In this document: piece by piece, positions 20,121 to 29,516 of the stretch
Layout: each line of letters begins with the position of its first letter
Numbering within the stretch: position 1 is the first letter of the stretch
Assembly: GCA_029255525.1 (NCBI GenBank)
Contig: JANLJK010000283.1
Location: forward strand, 1-41,613
DNA length: 41,613 bases
Direction: 5' to 3'
From: Pseudolabrys sp.
GTDB taxonomy: Bacteria > Pseudomonadota > Alphaproteobacteria > Rhizobiales > Xanthobacteraceae
Position numbers and translations under genes: made by a program
The notes under the pieces: generated by a model
The model's input: the letters and a program-made list of their open reading frames with translations, nothing else
The model's database searches: none
Told to the model about the DNA's origin: nothing

Positions 20121-21153
20121 GACCCCGACCGTGACCGCGCCCGTCACGTCCACCGCGGCGCCGTCGGCGCGTGCGCGCGCCATGGAATTCATCGTCAAGC
20201 GCCATTACCTGCGGCCGTGGGAAGCGCTGCCGTGGGTGCTGGTCATCGCGGCCTATTTCATCTTCCCGGACCGCATGACCTTCGGCACGCAGGTGCTGAT
20301 CGGCATCATGTTCGCGCTGTCGCTCGATCTGGTGCTCGGCTATGCCGGCATTGTCACGCTCGGCCATGCGCTGTTCTTCGGCATCGGCGCCTACACGGTC
20401 GCGTTGCTGACCGCGCGGTGGAACTGGGGCGAGCCGATATCGTCCATGCTGGTGGCGATCGTGTTGTCTGCCGCGGCCGGTTTCGCCTCGGGCTGGTTCC
20501 TGTTGCGCTACCGTAACCTGACGCTGCTGATGCTGACGCTCGCCGCCGCCATCCTGGTGCAGGAGGCGGGCAACTACCGCTCCGACATCACCGGCGGCTA
20601 TGACGGCGTGCCGGGCATGGAGATCTGGAAGCTGTTCGGCGTCTTCGAGAACGATCTCTACGGCCGCACTTATTACGTCTATGTCGGCGTGCTGCTGTTC
20701 GTCGTCTGGTTCGTGCTGCGGCGGATCGTCTATTCGCCGTTCGGCGCGGCGCTGACTGGCATCCGCGAGAACGTGCGGCGCATGCATGCGATCGGCTCGC
20801 CGGTGCATCTGCGGCTGGTGACCGCCTATACGATCGCCGCCGGCATCGCCGGCATGGCGGGCGCGCTGTTCGCGCAGTCGACCGCCTATACGACGCTCGG
20901 CGTGTTCGACTTCGACAACTCGGCCAAGGTGATGGTGATGCTGATCCTCGGCGGCACCGGGCGGCTCTATGGCGCCTTCATCGGCGCCACGGTCTATCTG
21001 GTGCTGGAGGACAATCTGTCGAAGATGAGCCCGACCTTCTGGCAGTTCGGCATCGGCCTTCTGCTGGTGCTCACCGTGCTGTTCGCCCGGCGCGGGCTGC
21101 TCGGGGTGATCGAGGATGCGCTCAAGCTGTTCGGCCGGAGGTCGAAGTCATGA
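20107..21153 (+). CDS. Branched-chain amino acid-type ABC permease (LivM-like)
   Basis: LDLVLGYAGIVTLGHALFFGIGAYTVALL; overlaps upstream gene. Confidence 0.92.
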   Translation: MAANETPTVTAPVTSTAAPSARARAMEFIVKRHYLRPWEALPWVLVIAAYFIFPDRMTFGTQVLIGIMFALSLDLVLGYAGIVTLGHALFFGIGAYTVALLTARWNWGEPISSMLVAIVLSAAAGFASGWFLLRYRNLTLLMLTLAAAILVQEAGNYRSDITGGYDGVPGMEIWKLFGVFENDLYGRTYYVYVGVLLFVVWFVLRRIVYSPFGAALTGIRENVRRMHAIGSPVHLRLVTAYTIAAGIAGMAGALFAQSTAYTTLGVFDFDNSAKVMVMLILGGTGRLYGAFIGATVYLVLEDNLSKMSPTFWQFGIGLLLVLTVLFARRGLLGVIEDALKLFGRRSKS

Positions 21154-21920
21154 CCGCCGCGCTGCAAGTCGAGAAGCTCAACCGCAGCTTCGGCGCGCTC
21201 GCCGTGACGCGCGACGTCGATCTGGTCCTGGAGCGGGGCGCGCGCCACGCGCTGATCGGGCCGAACGGCGCCGGCAAGACGACGCTCGTCAACCTGATCA
21301 CCGGCGTGCTGCGGCCGAATTCCGGCCGCGTGCTGCTCAACGGCGACGACATCACCACCGTGAACCAGGCCGAGCGGGCGCGGCGCGGTCTGGCGCGCAC
21401 GTTCCAGATCAACCAGTTGTTCCGCGGGCTGTCGGTCCTGGAGAACATCTGCATGGCCATCGGCGAGCGCGATGGCGAAAACAACAATCTCTGGCGCCCG
21501 GCCGGCGCCAAGCCGTCGGTCATCGAGGAGGCGCTCGACCAACTCGAGTCGCTCAAGCTGGTCGACGACGCGCTCAAGCTCGTCAAAGAGCTGCCTTATG
21601 GCCGCCAGCGCCTGGTCGAGATCGCCATCGCGCTGTCGCAGAAGCCGCGGGTGTTGCTGCTCGACGAGCCGGCGGCGGGCGTGCCGTCGTCGGAGAGCCA
21701 TCTCATCCTCGATGTCGTGGCGGCGCTCGATCCCGACATCGCCGTGCTGATCATCGAGCACGACATGGACGTGGTGTTCCGCTTCGCCAAGGAGATCACC
21801 GTGCTGGTGCAGGGCGCCGTGTTCACGCATGGCACGCCGCAGCAGATCATGGCGGACGAGCAGGTGCGCGCCGTCTATCTCGGCCAGGAAGGCCTCAGCG
21901 GGGGAGCGCACCATGGCTGA
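21150..21920 (+). CDS. Branched-chain amino acid-type ABC ATPase (LivG-like)
   Basis: Walker A GPNGAGKTT; Walker B VLLLDEPAAGV; ATGA overlap with upstream gene. Confidence 0.92.
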   Translation: MTAALQVEKLNRSFGALAVTRDVDLVLERGARHALIGPNGAGKTTLVNLITGVLRPNSGRVLLNGDDITTVNQAERARRGLARTFQINQLFRGLSVLENICMAIGERDGENNNLWRPAGAKPSVIEEALDQLESLKLVDDALKLVKELPYGRQRLVEIAIALSQKPRVLLLDEPAAGVPSSESHLILDVVAALDPDIAVLIIEHDMDVVFRFAKEITVLVQGAVFTHGTPQQIMADEQVRAVYLGQEGLSGGAHHG

Positions 21921-22623
21921 GCCCGCGCTCACGCTCGACAATGTCCGCGCCGGCTACGGCGAGACCGTCGTGCTGGAAGACATCCGTTTCACCGTGGCGC
22001 CCGGTGAGACGGTGTCCATCATCGGCCGCAACGGCGTCGGCAAGTCGACCTTGCTTGCCACCATCATGGGCCATACGACCTTGCATGGCGGCCGCATCGC
22101 GCTGCACGGCAAGGACATCTCCAAGCTCGCCGTCTACCGGCGCGTCAGCGCCGGCCTCGGCTACGTGCCGCAGGAGCGCGAGATCTTCCCCTCGCTCAGC
22201 CTGCGCGAAAATCTCGAGGTCGCGACCCGGCCGGGATCGTGGACCTTCAAAACCGTCTGCGACCTGTTCCCGCGGCTGGCTGAGCGCGCCAGCACCATGG
22301 GCAACCAGCTCTCCGGCGGCGAGCAGCAGATGCTCGCTCTCGGCCGCGCGCTGATCGGCAACCCCAGCGTGCTGCTGATGGACGAGCCGTCCGAAGGGTT
22401 GGCGCCGGTCATCGTCGAAGAACTGGCCCGCGCCATCAAGCGGCTGACTCAGGCCGGCAATCTGTCGATGGTCGTGGTCGAGCAGAACTCGCGCCTCGCG
22501 CTCGACATCGCGCAACGGGTGATCGTCATGGACCGCGGCCATATCGTCTATGACGGCCCGAGCGAGACTTTGCGCAACGATCCCGCCAAGCTCGAGCAGT
22601 TCATCGGCGTGATGAAGGCGTAG
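21913..22623 (+). CDS. Branched-chain amino acid-type ABC ATPase (LivF-like)
   Basis: GRNGVGKSTLLATIMG; LSGGEQQMLALGRALIGNPSVLLMDEPSEGLAP; ATG at 21913. Confidence 0.92.
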   Translation: MAEPALTLDNVRAGYGETVVLEDIRFTVAPGETVSIIGRNGVGKSTLLATIMGHTTLHGGRIALHGKDISKLAVYRRVSAGLGYVPQEREIFPSLSLRENLEVATRPGSWTFKTVCDLFPRLAERASTMGNQLSGGEQQMLALGRALIGNPSVLLMDEPSEGLAPVIVEELARAIKRLTQAGNLSMVVVEQNSRLALDIAQRVIVMDRGHIVYDGPSETLRNDPAKLEQFIGVMKA

Positions 22624-22730
22624 GGCCAAGGTGGCGTAGGCGCCCGCAGCGCTCCTTCGCGTTTTCGTGCATTGCCTTTGTCGGCCCGTGCGGGCATAGC
22701 GGTCGCGCGGAATGACAAAGGGCAGGAACA

Positions 22731-23900
22731 ATGAAGCACAGCACGGACCGCATCCTCACCACCCATGTGGGCAGCCTGATCCGACCGGATGATCTGCAGG
22801 TTTTCATCCGGGCAAAACAGTCCGGCAAACCCTATGACGAGCCCGGCTACAACAAGTGCCTGACCGACAGCGTCGCCGAGGTGGTGCGCGAGCAGGCCGA
22901 GGCCGGCATCGACGTGCCGAGCGACGGCGAATTCGGCAAGTCGATCTCCTGGGCGCAATATGCGCTGACGCGCCTGTCCGGCTTCGAGCGTCGCCCGATC
23001 CAGACCGACAAGGCCAACCCGTTCAAGCGCGGCGCCGACCGCACCAAGTTCGCCGCTTTCTACGACGAGCTGGATGCCAAGGAAGCCGTCTCCACGACGA
23101 TGGAAGCGATCTGCACCGGTCCGATCAAGTACACCGGGCACGCGGAGCTGCAGACCGACATCGACAACTTCAAAGCGGCGCTGAAGAAGGTGAAGGTGGA
23201 AGAGGCTTTCATGCCGGTCGCGGCGCCGGCCAGCGTCATTCCCGATCGCAAGAACGAATATTACAAGTCGGACGAAGAGCTGCAGACGGCCATCGCCGCC
23301 GCCATGCGCGACGAATACAAGCAGATCATCGATGCGGGCTTCCTGGTGCAACTCGACGATGCGCGGCTCGCGGTCACCTATGACCGTATGGTGCCGCCGG
23401 CGACGTTCGAGGATTATCGCAAGTGGCTGGCGCGGCAGGTCGACATCATCAACCACGCCATCGAAGGGCTGCCGGCGGACCGCATCCGCTATCACGTTTG
23501 CTGGGGCTCATGGCCCGGCCCGCATACGAGCGACGTGCCGCTCAAGGACGTGGTCGACCTCATTCTCAAGATCAAGGTCGGCGCTTATGTGATCGAGGGC
23601 GCCAATCCGCGCCACGAGCACGAATGGCAGGTGTGGAAGAACGCCAAGCTTGGGCCCGGTCAGGTGCTCATCCCCGGCGTCATCAGCCATGCCACCAACG
23701 TCGTCGAGCATCCGGAGCTGGTGGCCGAGCGTATCGTGCGCCTCGCCAAGCTTGTCGGCCGCGAGAACGTCATCGCCGGCACCGATTGCGGCTTCGCCCA
23801 AGGGCCGTTCTATCGTCGCGTCCATCCCTCGATCATGTGGGCGAAGCTGGAAGCCTTGAGCGAAGGCGCGCGGCTGGCGAGCAAGGAACTCTGGGCTTAA
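22731..23900 (+). CDS. Cobalamin-independent methionine synthase (MetE C-terminal)-family protein
   Basis: TTHVGSLIRPDDL; zinc-site-like YHVCWGSWPGPH and GTDCGFAQ; single barrel only, about 389 aa. Confidence 0.85.
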   Translation: MKHSTDRILTTHVGSLIRPDDLQVFIRAKQSGKPYDEPGYNKCLTDSVAEVVREQAEAGIDVPSDGEFGKSISWAQYALTRLSGFERRPIQTDKANPFKRGADRTKFAAFYDELDAKEAVSTTMEAICTGPIKYTGHAELQTDIDNFKAALKKVKVEEAFMPVAAPASVIPDRKNEYYKSDEELQTAIAAAMRDEYKQIIDAGFLVQLDDARLAVTYDRMVPPATFEDYRKWLARQVDIINHAIEGLPADRIRYHVCWGSWPGPHTSDVPLKDVVDLILKIKVGAYVIEGANPRHEHEWQVWKNAKLGPGQVLIPGVISHATNVVEHPELVAERIVRLAKLVGRENVIAGTDCGFAQGPFYRRVHPSIMWAKLEALSEGARLASKELWA

Positions 23901-23936
23901 GGCGGGGGCCTGACCGCTACGCGAACAAATCTCCGA

Positions 23937-24077
23937 CGTCACTCCGGACGCCGCGCAAGCGGCGATCCGGAATCCAGAAAATTGCCGATGGCCGATGTGG
24001 CTGGATTCCGGGTTCGCTCGCCATAGCGCGTCGAAGACGCGCGTAAACGCACTTATGGCTCGCGCCCCGGAATGACG
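23937..24077. repeat. Intergenic nested inverted-repeat element
   Basis: Outer arms CGTCACTCCGG (23937-23947) / CCGGAATGACG (24067-24077), one mismatch; inner arms TCCGGAATCCAG (23966-23977) / CTGGATTCCGGG (24001-24012), one mismatch. Confidence 0.75.
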
Positions 24078-24119
24078 GAGAAGATGTCCCGAGCATGACG
24101 CCGCGTGTGCTGCGAAATG

Positions 24120-25460
24120 CTAGCCCTTCGTATACCGATCCGCTTCCTTCGCCAGCGCCTTCAATGCCTCGGCGACCTGCACTGGATAAGTGACGCCTTG
24201 CTCGAGTTGCCGCAGCGGCTCGGGCAGCCTTGCAAGATCGCGCGCCGCGCGGGCGCGGATGTCATCGAACGACGGCGCGGGCGCCAAACGTTTGCCGCCG
24301 CGCATCACCGGCACGATGAGCTTTTCACCTGCCTGCGTGTCGGTCTCGATCGACAGAATGTCGCCGGCCATGCGGCCGTCCGTATCGTAGGTCCGCCACA
24401 CTTGCTTACGGCCCGGCCAGGTCGCCTTGCCTTCGGACAATTTGCGCTTCGGCCGGCCGCCGTAATCCTGCATCTTGTAGGCGCAGTCGAGCGACGGCGC
24501 ATCGATCGAGGCGTCGAGATTGACGCCGATGCCGAAACCGTCGATCGGCGCCTTCACCGCCATCATGCCTTGCAGGACATCCTCGTTGATGCCGCCGCTC
24601 ACCAGAATGATGGTGTCCTTCAGGCCGCCGGCGTCGAGGATGCCGCGCACCTTGCGCGCGCTTTCGATCAGGTCGCCTGAGTCGATGCGCACGCCGCGGA
24701 TGGCGATGCCGTCGGCCTTCAACTTGGGCGCCAGCGCCACGGCTTTGCGGGCGCCTTCCTCGGTGTCGTAGGTGTCGATCAGGAGGATCACGCCCTCGGG
24801 CCGCGAGCGCGCGAAGTTCTCGAAAGCCTGCGTCTCGTCGTCGTGCACCTGCACGAAGGAGTGCGCCATCGTGCCGACGATCGGAATGCCGTAGCGCTCG
24901 CCGGCGAGCACATTGGCGGCGCCGCCAAAGCCGGCGATGTAGCTGGCGCGCGCCGAATAAAGCCCGGCCTCGGCGCCATGCGCGGTGCGCAGACCGAAAT
25001 CGGAGAGGATCTTGCCAGGGGCGGCCAGCACCATGCGCGCCGCCTTTGAGGCGATCAGCGTCTGGAAATGCAGGATGTTGATCAGCCGGCTCTCGACCAA
25101 CTGCGCCTGCGGCAGCGGCGCGGTGATGCGGAGCAGCGGCTCGTTGGGAAAACACACGCTACCTTCGGGAATTGCGTGCACGTCGCCGGTGAAGCGGAAG
25201 GCTTCGAGGTAGTCGAGCAGGTTGTCGCGGAAGCGCCCGGTGCTTTTCAGCCAGGCAATCTCCTGGGCGGAGAAGCGCATCGTCTCCAGGTAGTCGAGCG
25301 CATCCTCCAGGCCGGCGGCCAGCAGGAACCCCCGCCGCGCCGGCAGGCGCCGCACGAAGAATTCGAATGCCGCTTCCTTGTCCTCGCCGCGGTCCAGATA
25401 GGCCTGGACCATGTTGAGTTCGTAAAGGTCGGTGAGGAGGGGGCTGGTCACGGACGTCAT
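24120..25460 (-). CDS. pncB: Nicotinate phosphoribosyltransferase
   Basis: SPLLTDLYELNMVQAYLDRGEDKEAAFEFFVRRLPARRGFLLAAGLEDAL; IRGVRIDSGDL. Confidence 0.92.
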   Translation of the reverse strand: MTSVTSPLLTDLYELNMVQAYLDRGEDKEAAFEFFVRRLPARRGFLLAAGLEDALDYLETMRFSAQEIAWLKSTGRFRDNLLDYLEAFRFTGDVHAIPEGSVCFPNEPLLRITAPLPQAQLVESRLINILHFQTLIASKAARMVLAAPGKILSDFGLRTAHGAEAGLYSARASYIAGFGGAANVLAGERYGIPIVGTMAHSFVQVHDDETQAFENFARSRPEGVILLIDTYDTEEGARKAVALAPKLKADGIAIRGVRIDSGDLIESARKVRGILDAGGLKDTIILVSGGINEDVLQGMMAVKAPIDGFGIGVNLDASIDAPSLDCAYKMQDYGGRPKRKLSEGKATWPGRKQVWRTYDTDGRMAGDILSIETDTQAGEKLIVPVMRGGKRLAPAPSFDDIRARAARDLARLPEPLRQLEQGVTYPVQVAEALKALAKEADRYTKG

Positions 25461-25613
25461 CGGTGTGGGCGTATCCCGCTGTGTTTGGGGTGGCGACTAT
25501 AGCCAATACCGCCCGCTGCCGCACAGGGATCAGCCGGCCATGACGCAGATCAAAAGTTGCCGGTTTCGCTGTGCAATGATGTGCGGGCCTTACAGTGGGA
25601 TCATTGCCGTATC

Positions 25614-26342
25614 GTGAACGACCTGCCGCCCTGCGTCCGAAACATAGGAACCGAGCATTCGCACATGGCGTGCGGGGGAGCCGCCTGTGCCGAAGGCGCG
25701 CAGCAACTGGGTTGCCAGCGCCGTAAGCTGCAGCCGCGCCAGCACCTGTTCCTGCAAGGCGATGCGCAGAGTCATATCTATCTGGTGCAGTCTGGCGCCG
25801 TCTGTCTGTACAAGCTCATGCGCAGCGGCCGGCGACAGATCGTCGGCTTCAAGCTTCCCGGCGAGTTCATTGGATTGGGGCATGAGGAGCGGCTGCGATT
25901 CTGCGCGCAGGCCATGGGCCCGACCGAATTGCGCTGCTTCGCGCTGCAGCCGTTTCTCGCGGCGGCGTCCGGCGATCCGCGTTTCCTGCTGAAGCTCTAC
26001 GAGTCGGTGTCGCACGATCTGTCGCGTGCCTATGAGCTGGTGCTCAGCGTCGGCCAGCGCGACGCCGGCAGCAGCGTGGCGGCCTTCCTGCTCGGCCTGG
26101 AGGCGCGCGCCCGCGCGCAGCGCGAGCCGACCGACTTGGTCGCCTTGCCGATGTCGCGTGGCGACATCGCCGATTATCTCAGCATCAGCTTCGAGACCGT
26201 GTCGCGCGTCTTCACCAGCTTCAAGAAGCGCGGCTACATTGCGCTGCTCGGCCGTCGCGGCGTGCGCCTCATCGATCGCGACAGTCTGCGCACCATCGCC
26301 ATGTCGGAAGACAGCGGCATGCGCCGGGCTGCGGTAAGCTGA
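25614..26342 (+). CDS. Crp/Fnr-family transcriptional regulator (FNR/FixK-like)
   Basis: Cyclic-nucleotide-binding-type beta roll (QHLFLQGDAQSHIYLVQSGAVCLYKLMRSGRRQIVGFKLPGEFIGLG) and HTH with ETVSR recognition helix; exact start uncertain (GTG 25614 or ATG 25665). Confidence 0.88.
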   Translation: MNDLPPCVRNIGTEHSHMACGGAACAEGAQQLGCQRRKLQPRQHLFLQGDAQSHIYLVQSGAVCLYKLMRSGRRQIVGFKLPGEFIGLGHEERLRFCAQAMGPTELRCFALQPFLAAASGDPRFLLKLYESVSHDLSRAYELVLSVGQRDAGSSVAAFLLGLEARARAQREPTDLVALPMSRGDIADYLSISFETVSRVFTSFKKRGYIALLGRRGVRLIDRDSLRTIAMSEDSGMRRAAVS

Positions 26343-26425
26343 TAGTGCCTTTTGTTGCGCTGGGGCAACAGGCCATCCTGAATCCATCCGCGAGGCTGTG
26401 GAGCACCGGGCTGTCCCGGCTCAAT

Positions 26426-26439
26426 TTGACCCGCGTCAA
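26426..26439. promoter_or_regulatory. FNR/FixK-type box TTGACCCGCGTCAA
   Basis: Exact TTGA-N6-TCAA dyad, about 90 bp upstream of the ompW start. Confidence 0.7.
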
Positions 26440-26529
26440 TTTTCGGCGCGGGAGGATCGCGTCCCCTGTCGGCAGGCTACGCAAAAGCTTGCGGGGCGTG
26501 AGAAAACTTCGACATGGGGCTGAACAATT

Positions 26530-27237
26530 ATGAACAGTGTGGTCAAGCTATTACCGTCGCTCGTCACCGCGGCGGCGTTGAGCGTCGTCGCTTTGGCGCC
26601 GGCATCGGCGGCTGACGTTGCGGCGCCGAAGCCGGTCTACAAGGCGCCGATCATCGAGCCGTGGAATCCCTGGATGATCCGCGTGCGCGCTCTCGGCGTG
26701 GTGACGCGCAATTCGGGGTCGGTGGATACCGTCGCGGGATCGGATCTGAGCACGGACGACAAGGTGATCCCCGAGCTCGACATCACCTATTTCTTCACCA
26801 AGAACATCGCGGCTGAGTTGATCCTCGGCACCACTAAGCATTCGATCACCGGCGCGGGCTCGATCAATGGCCTGCCGGTCGGTTCGGCCTGGCTGCTGCC
26901 ACCGACGCTCACCTTCCAGTATCACTTCACCGACTTCGGCGCGTTCAAGCCCTATGTCGGCGCCGGCGTGAACTACACCATCTTCTACAGCCAGTCGGCG
27001 GGCAATCAGACGGTCGGCGGTCTCACCGTCACCGACAGCCATCTGAAGAACTCGTTCGGCGCTGCGCTGCAGGTCGGTTTCGACTACATGCTCGATCGCC
27101 ACTGGGGCATCAACGTCGACGTCAAGAAGCTGTTCCTGCGTCCTGACTGGGATGGCACGATCAACGGCGCACCCTTCACCGGTAAGGTCAATCTCGACCC
27201 CTGGCTGATCGGCGCAGGCGTCACCTACAAGTTCTAA
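26530..27237 (+). CDS. ompW: OmpW-family outer membrane protein
   Basis: Signal peptide; WMIRVRALGVVTRNSG; HFTDFGAFKPYVGAGVNYTIFY; C-terminal GAGVTYKF. Confidence 0.92.
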   Translation: MNSVVKLLPSLVTAAALSVVALAPASAADVAAPKPVYKAPIIEPWNPWMIRVRALGVVTRNSGSVDTVAGSDLSTDDKVIPELDITYFFTKNIAAELILGTTKHSITGAGSINGLPVGSAWLLPPTLTFQYHFTDFGAFKPYVGAGVNYTIFYSQSAGNQTVGGLTVTDSHLKNSFGAALQVGFDYMLDRHWGINVDVKKLFLRPDWDGTINGAPFTGKVNLDPWLIGAGVTYKF

Positions 27238-27255
27238 GAGACCGGCGGGGGCCGA

Positions 27256-28610
27256 TCAGGACCGTTCCGGCGGACGTACCCGCGGCAGCGCAACGCGCAG
27301 CCGCAGGCCGCCGCCGGGGCGGTCTTCGATTTTGACCGTGCCACGATGGCTTTCCACGATCTGCCGCACGATCGTGAGGCCGAGCCCGGCGCCGCCGCGC
27401 TCGCGGTTGCGTGAAGCCTCTAGCCGGAAGAACGGCTCGAACACCTGACCGCGCTCGTTCGGCGGAATGCCGGGGCCGCGGTCCTCCACCCACAATTCGG
27501 CGTTGTCCTTGTCGGCGTGCAGGGAGACCTCGGCGACGCGCCCATAGGCGAGCGCATTATCGACGAGGTTCGCCGTGATGCGGGCGAGGCCTGCCGGCGA
27601 GCCTTGCACCATCAACGGCCCCTCGGTGCCCGTGCAGGTGATGGACAGGCCTTGTGCCGCGCGTGAGTCGCATTCGGCCTTGACGATACGGGCGAGGTCG
27701 ACGGCTTCCTCGCTGCCGCCGTTGAATGAGGCGCGGGCGAAAGCGAGCGCGTCGTCCATCAGCGCCTGCATGGCGTCGAGATCGGCCGTCACCTTCTGGC
27801 GCTGCTCGCTGTCCGGCATCAGTTCGAGCCGCAGGCGCAGTCGCGTGACGTAAGTGCGCAGATCGTGGCTGATCGCGCCGAGCACCAGAGTGCGGCCGCG
27901 GATCAATTCGGCGATACGCAGTTGCATGGCGTTGACGGCGCGGATCAGCGTGCGCACGTCGGGCGCGCCGCGCTCCGGCACCGGCCGCGCCTCGATCGCG
28001 GTGCCGAACCGGTCGACGGCGGCGGCGAGATCGGACAGCGGCTTGGTCTCGTGCCGCACCGCGATCAGCGCGGCGAGCGCGACGACGAAGCCTAAGATGC
28101 CGGCCAGCAAGCCGATCGGCACGCCGTAGAGACGCAAGGTCAGGCCGCCGCGCGCCTCGACATCCAGATAGCCGCCGGAGGTGAGGGCGATCACGCCATG
28201 GAGCTGCGCGCCGACGAGATCACGCAGCCGTCGGACCGGTTGGCCGCCGCGCTGCTCGTTGCTGATGATGGAGAGCGCCACGTAGCGGTCGGGCGCTTGC
28301 AGCGAGTTGCGCAGCCTTTGCTCGGCGCCGCGCAACATCGCAGTGTGCGCTTCGACCGGTTGTTCGCGGACGATGCGCGGCACGAAGCCGACGGCGGTCG
28401 CCGCGCGTAGCGCCAAAGGACGCTCGGCTTCCGGCAGGCGATCGAGCAGCAGCGCGAGCGCGGCCATCTGCTCGACCAGCGGCTCGATGCGCGGCATGCC
28501 GCTCGTGCCGCGATTGTCGATGAAGTAGGTCGCCGCCAGCAGCATCTGCACCAGGACGACGGCGCCGACGACGATGAGGGCAAGACGGCTGGCAATGCGG
28601 ATGCGGCCCA
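27256..28610 (-). CDS. Membrane sensor histidine kinase (EnvZ-like)
   Basis: LGAISHDLRTYVTRLRLRLE (HisKA), HATPase boxes WVEDRGPGIPP and GGAGLGLTIVRQIVE; GTG start at 28610 inferred. Confidence 0.9.
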
Positions 28611-28622
28611 CGCGCTGATGCC

Positions 28623-29333
28623 TCAGACTGAATGCACGTCGGCGACGAACAGATAACCGCCGTTGCGCACGGTCTTGATGCTGATGGCGGCCTGCGGATC
28701 GGCGGCCGCCAGCTTCTTGCGCAGGCGGCTGACGGATACGTCGATGGTGCGGTCGAAAGGATCGGCGGTGCGGCCGCGCGTCCAGTCGAGCAACTGATCG
28801 CGCGACAGCACGCGCTTGGGCCGTTGCAGGAAGCACGCCAGGAGATCGAATTCGGCCGAGGTGAGCTCGACCGCGCTGGCGTTGCCGCCGGCGAGGCTGC
28901 GCCCGTCGAGATCGGCGACCAGCGCGCCGAAGGCGAGGCGGCGGGAGGTCGACGACGTGCCGTTGCCGTCGGACCGGCGCAGCACGGCGCGGATGCGCGC
29001 CAGCAATTCGCGCGGATTGAACGGCTTGGGCAGATAGTCGTCGGCGCCGATTTCCAGGCCGACGATGCGGTCGACGTCGTCGGCCTTGGCCGTGAGCATC
29101 AGGATCGGCAGGCCGCCTTGCGCACGCAGTCGGCGGCAGATCGACAGGCCGTCCTCGCCGGGCAGCATCAGGTCGAGCACGATCAGGTCGGGGCGCGTGT
29201 TGATCAGCGCGCGATCCATTTCGGCGCCGTCTTCGGCGCAGACCGTGGCGTATCCCTCGCGCGTGAGAAAATCGGCGAGCAGGGAGCGAATCTCGCGATC
29301 GTCTTCGACGATCATGATGGTGCGTTCAGGCAT
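28623..29333 (-). CDS. OmpR/PhoB-family response regulator
   Basis: MPERTIMIVEDDREIRSLLADFL; LIVLDLMLPGEDGL; C-terminal winged helix (RTADPFDRTIDVSVSRLRKKL). Confidence 0.92.
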   Translation of the reverse strand: MPERTIMIVEDDREIRSLLADFLTREGYATVCAEDGAEMDRALINTRPDLIVLDLMLPGEDGLSICRRLRAQGGLPILMLTAKADDVDRIVGLEIGADDYLPKPFNPRELLARIRAVLRRSDGNGTSSTSRRLAFGALVADLDGRSLAGGNASAVELTSAEFDLLACFLQRPKRVLSRDQLLDWTRGRTADPFDRTIDVSVSRLRKKLAAADPQAAISIKTVRNGGYLFVADVHSV

Positions 29334-29395
29334 CGGCGGCACTCTAGGACGCCGCCGCGCGGTGGCAACCGCGACGTTTTCCAACGGGGCTTCCC

Positions 29396-29433
29396 GTAAC
29401 AAAACGTTACAAATCCTGGAAATCCTGAAATCC
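29396..29433. promoter_or_regulatory. Tandem direct-repeat array, candidate response-regulator binding site
   Basis: GTAACAAAAC|GTTACAAATC (8/10 identical), then AAATCCTGG|AAATCCTGA|AATCC. Confidence 0.45.
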
Positions 29434-29516
29434 GCGGGCAAAAGACGTGCGGCAAGGTCCTCTCATCCCGATGCAGCCGCGTCTCGAGCGGTTCGCATCC
29501 CACAATGGAGGCCCCG

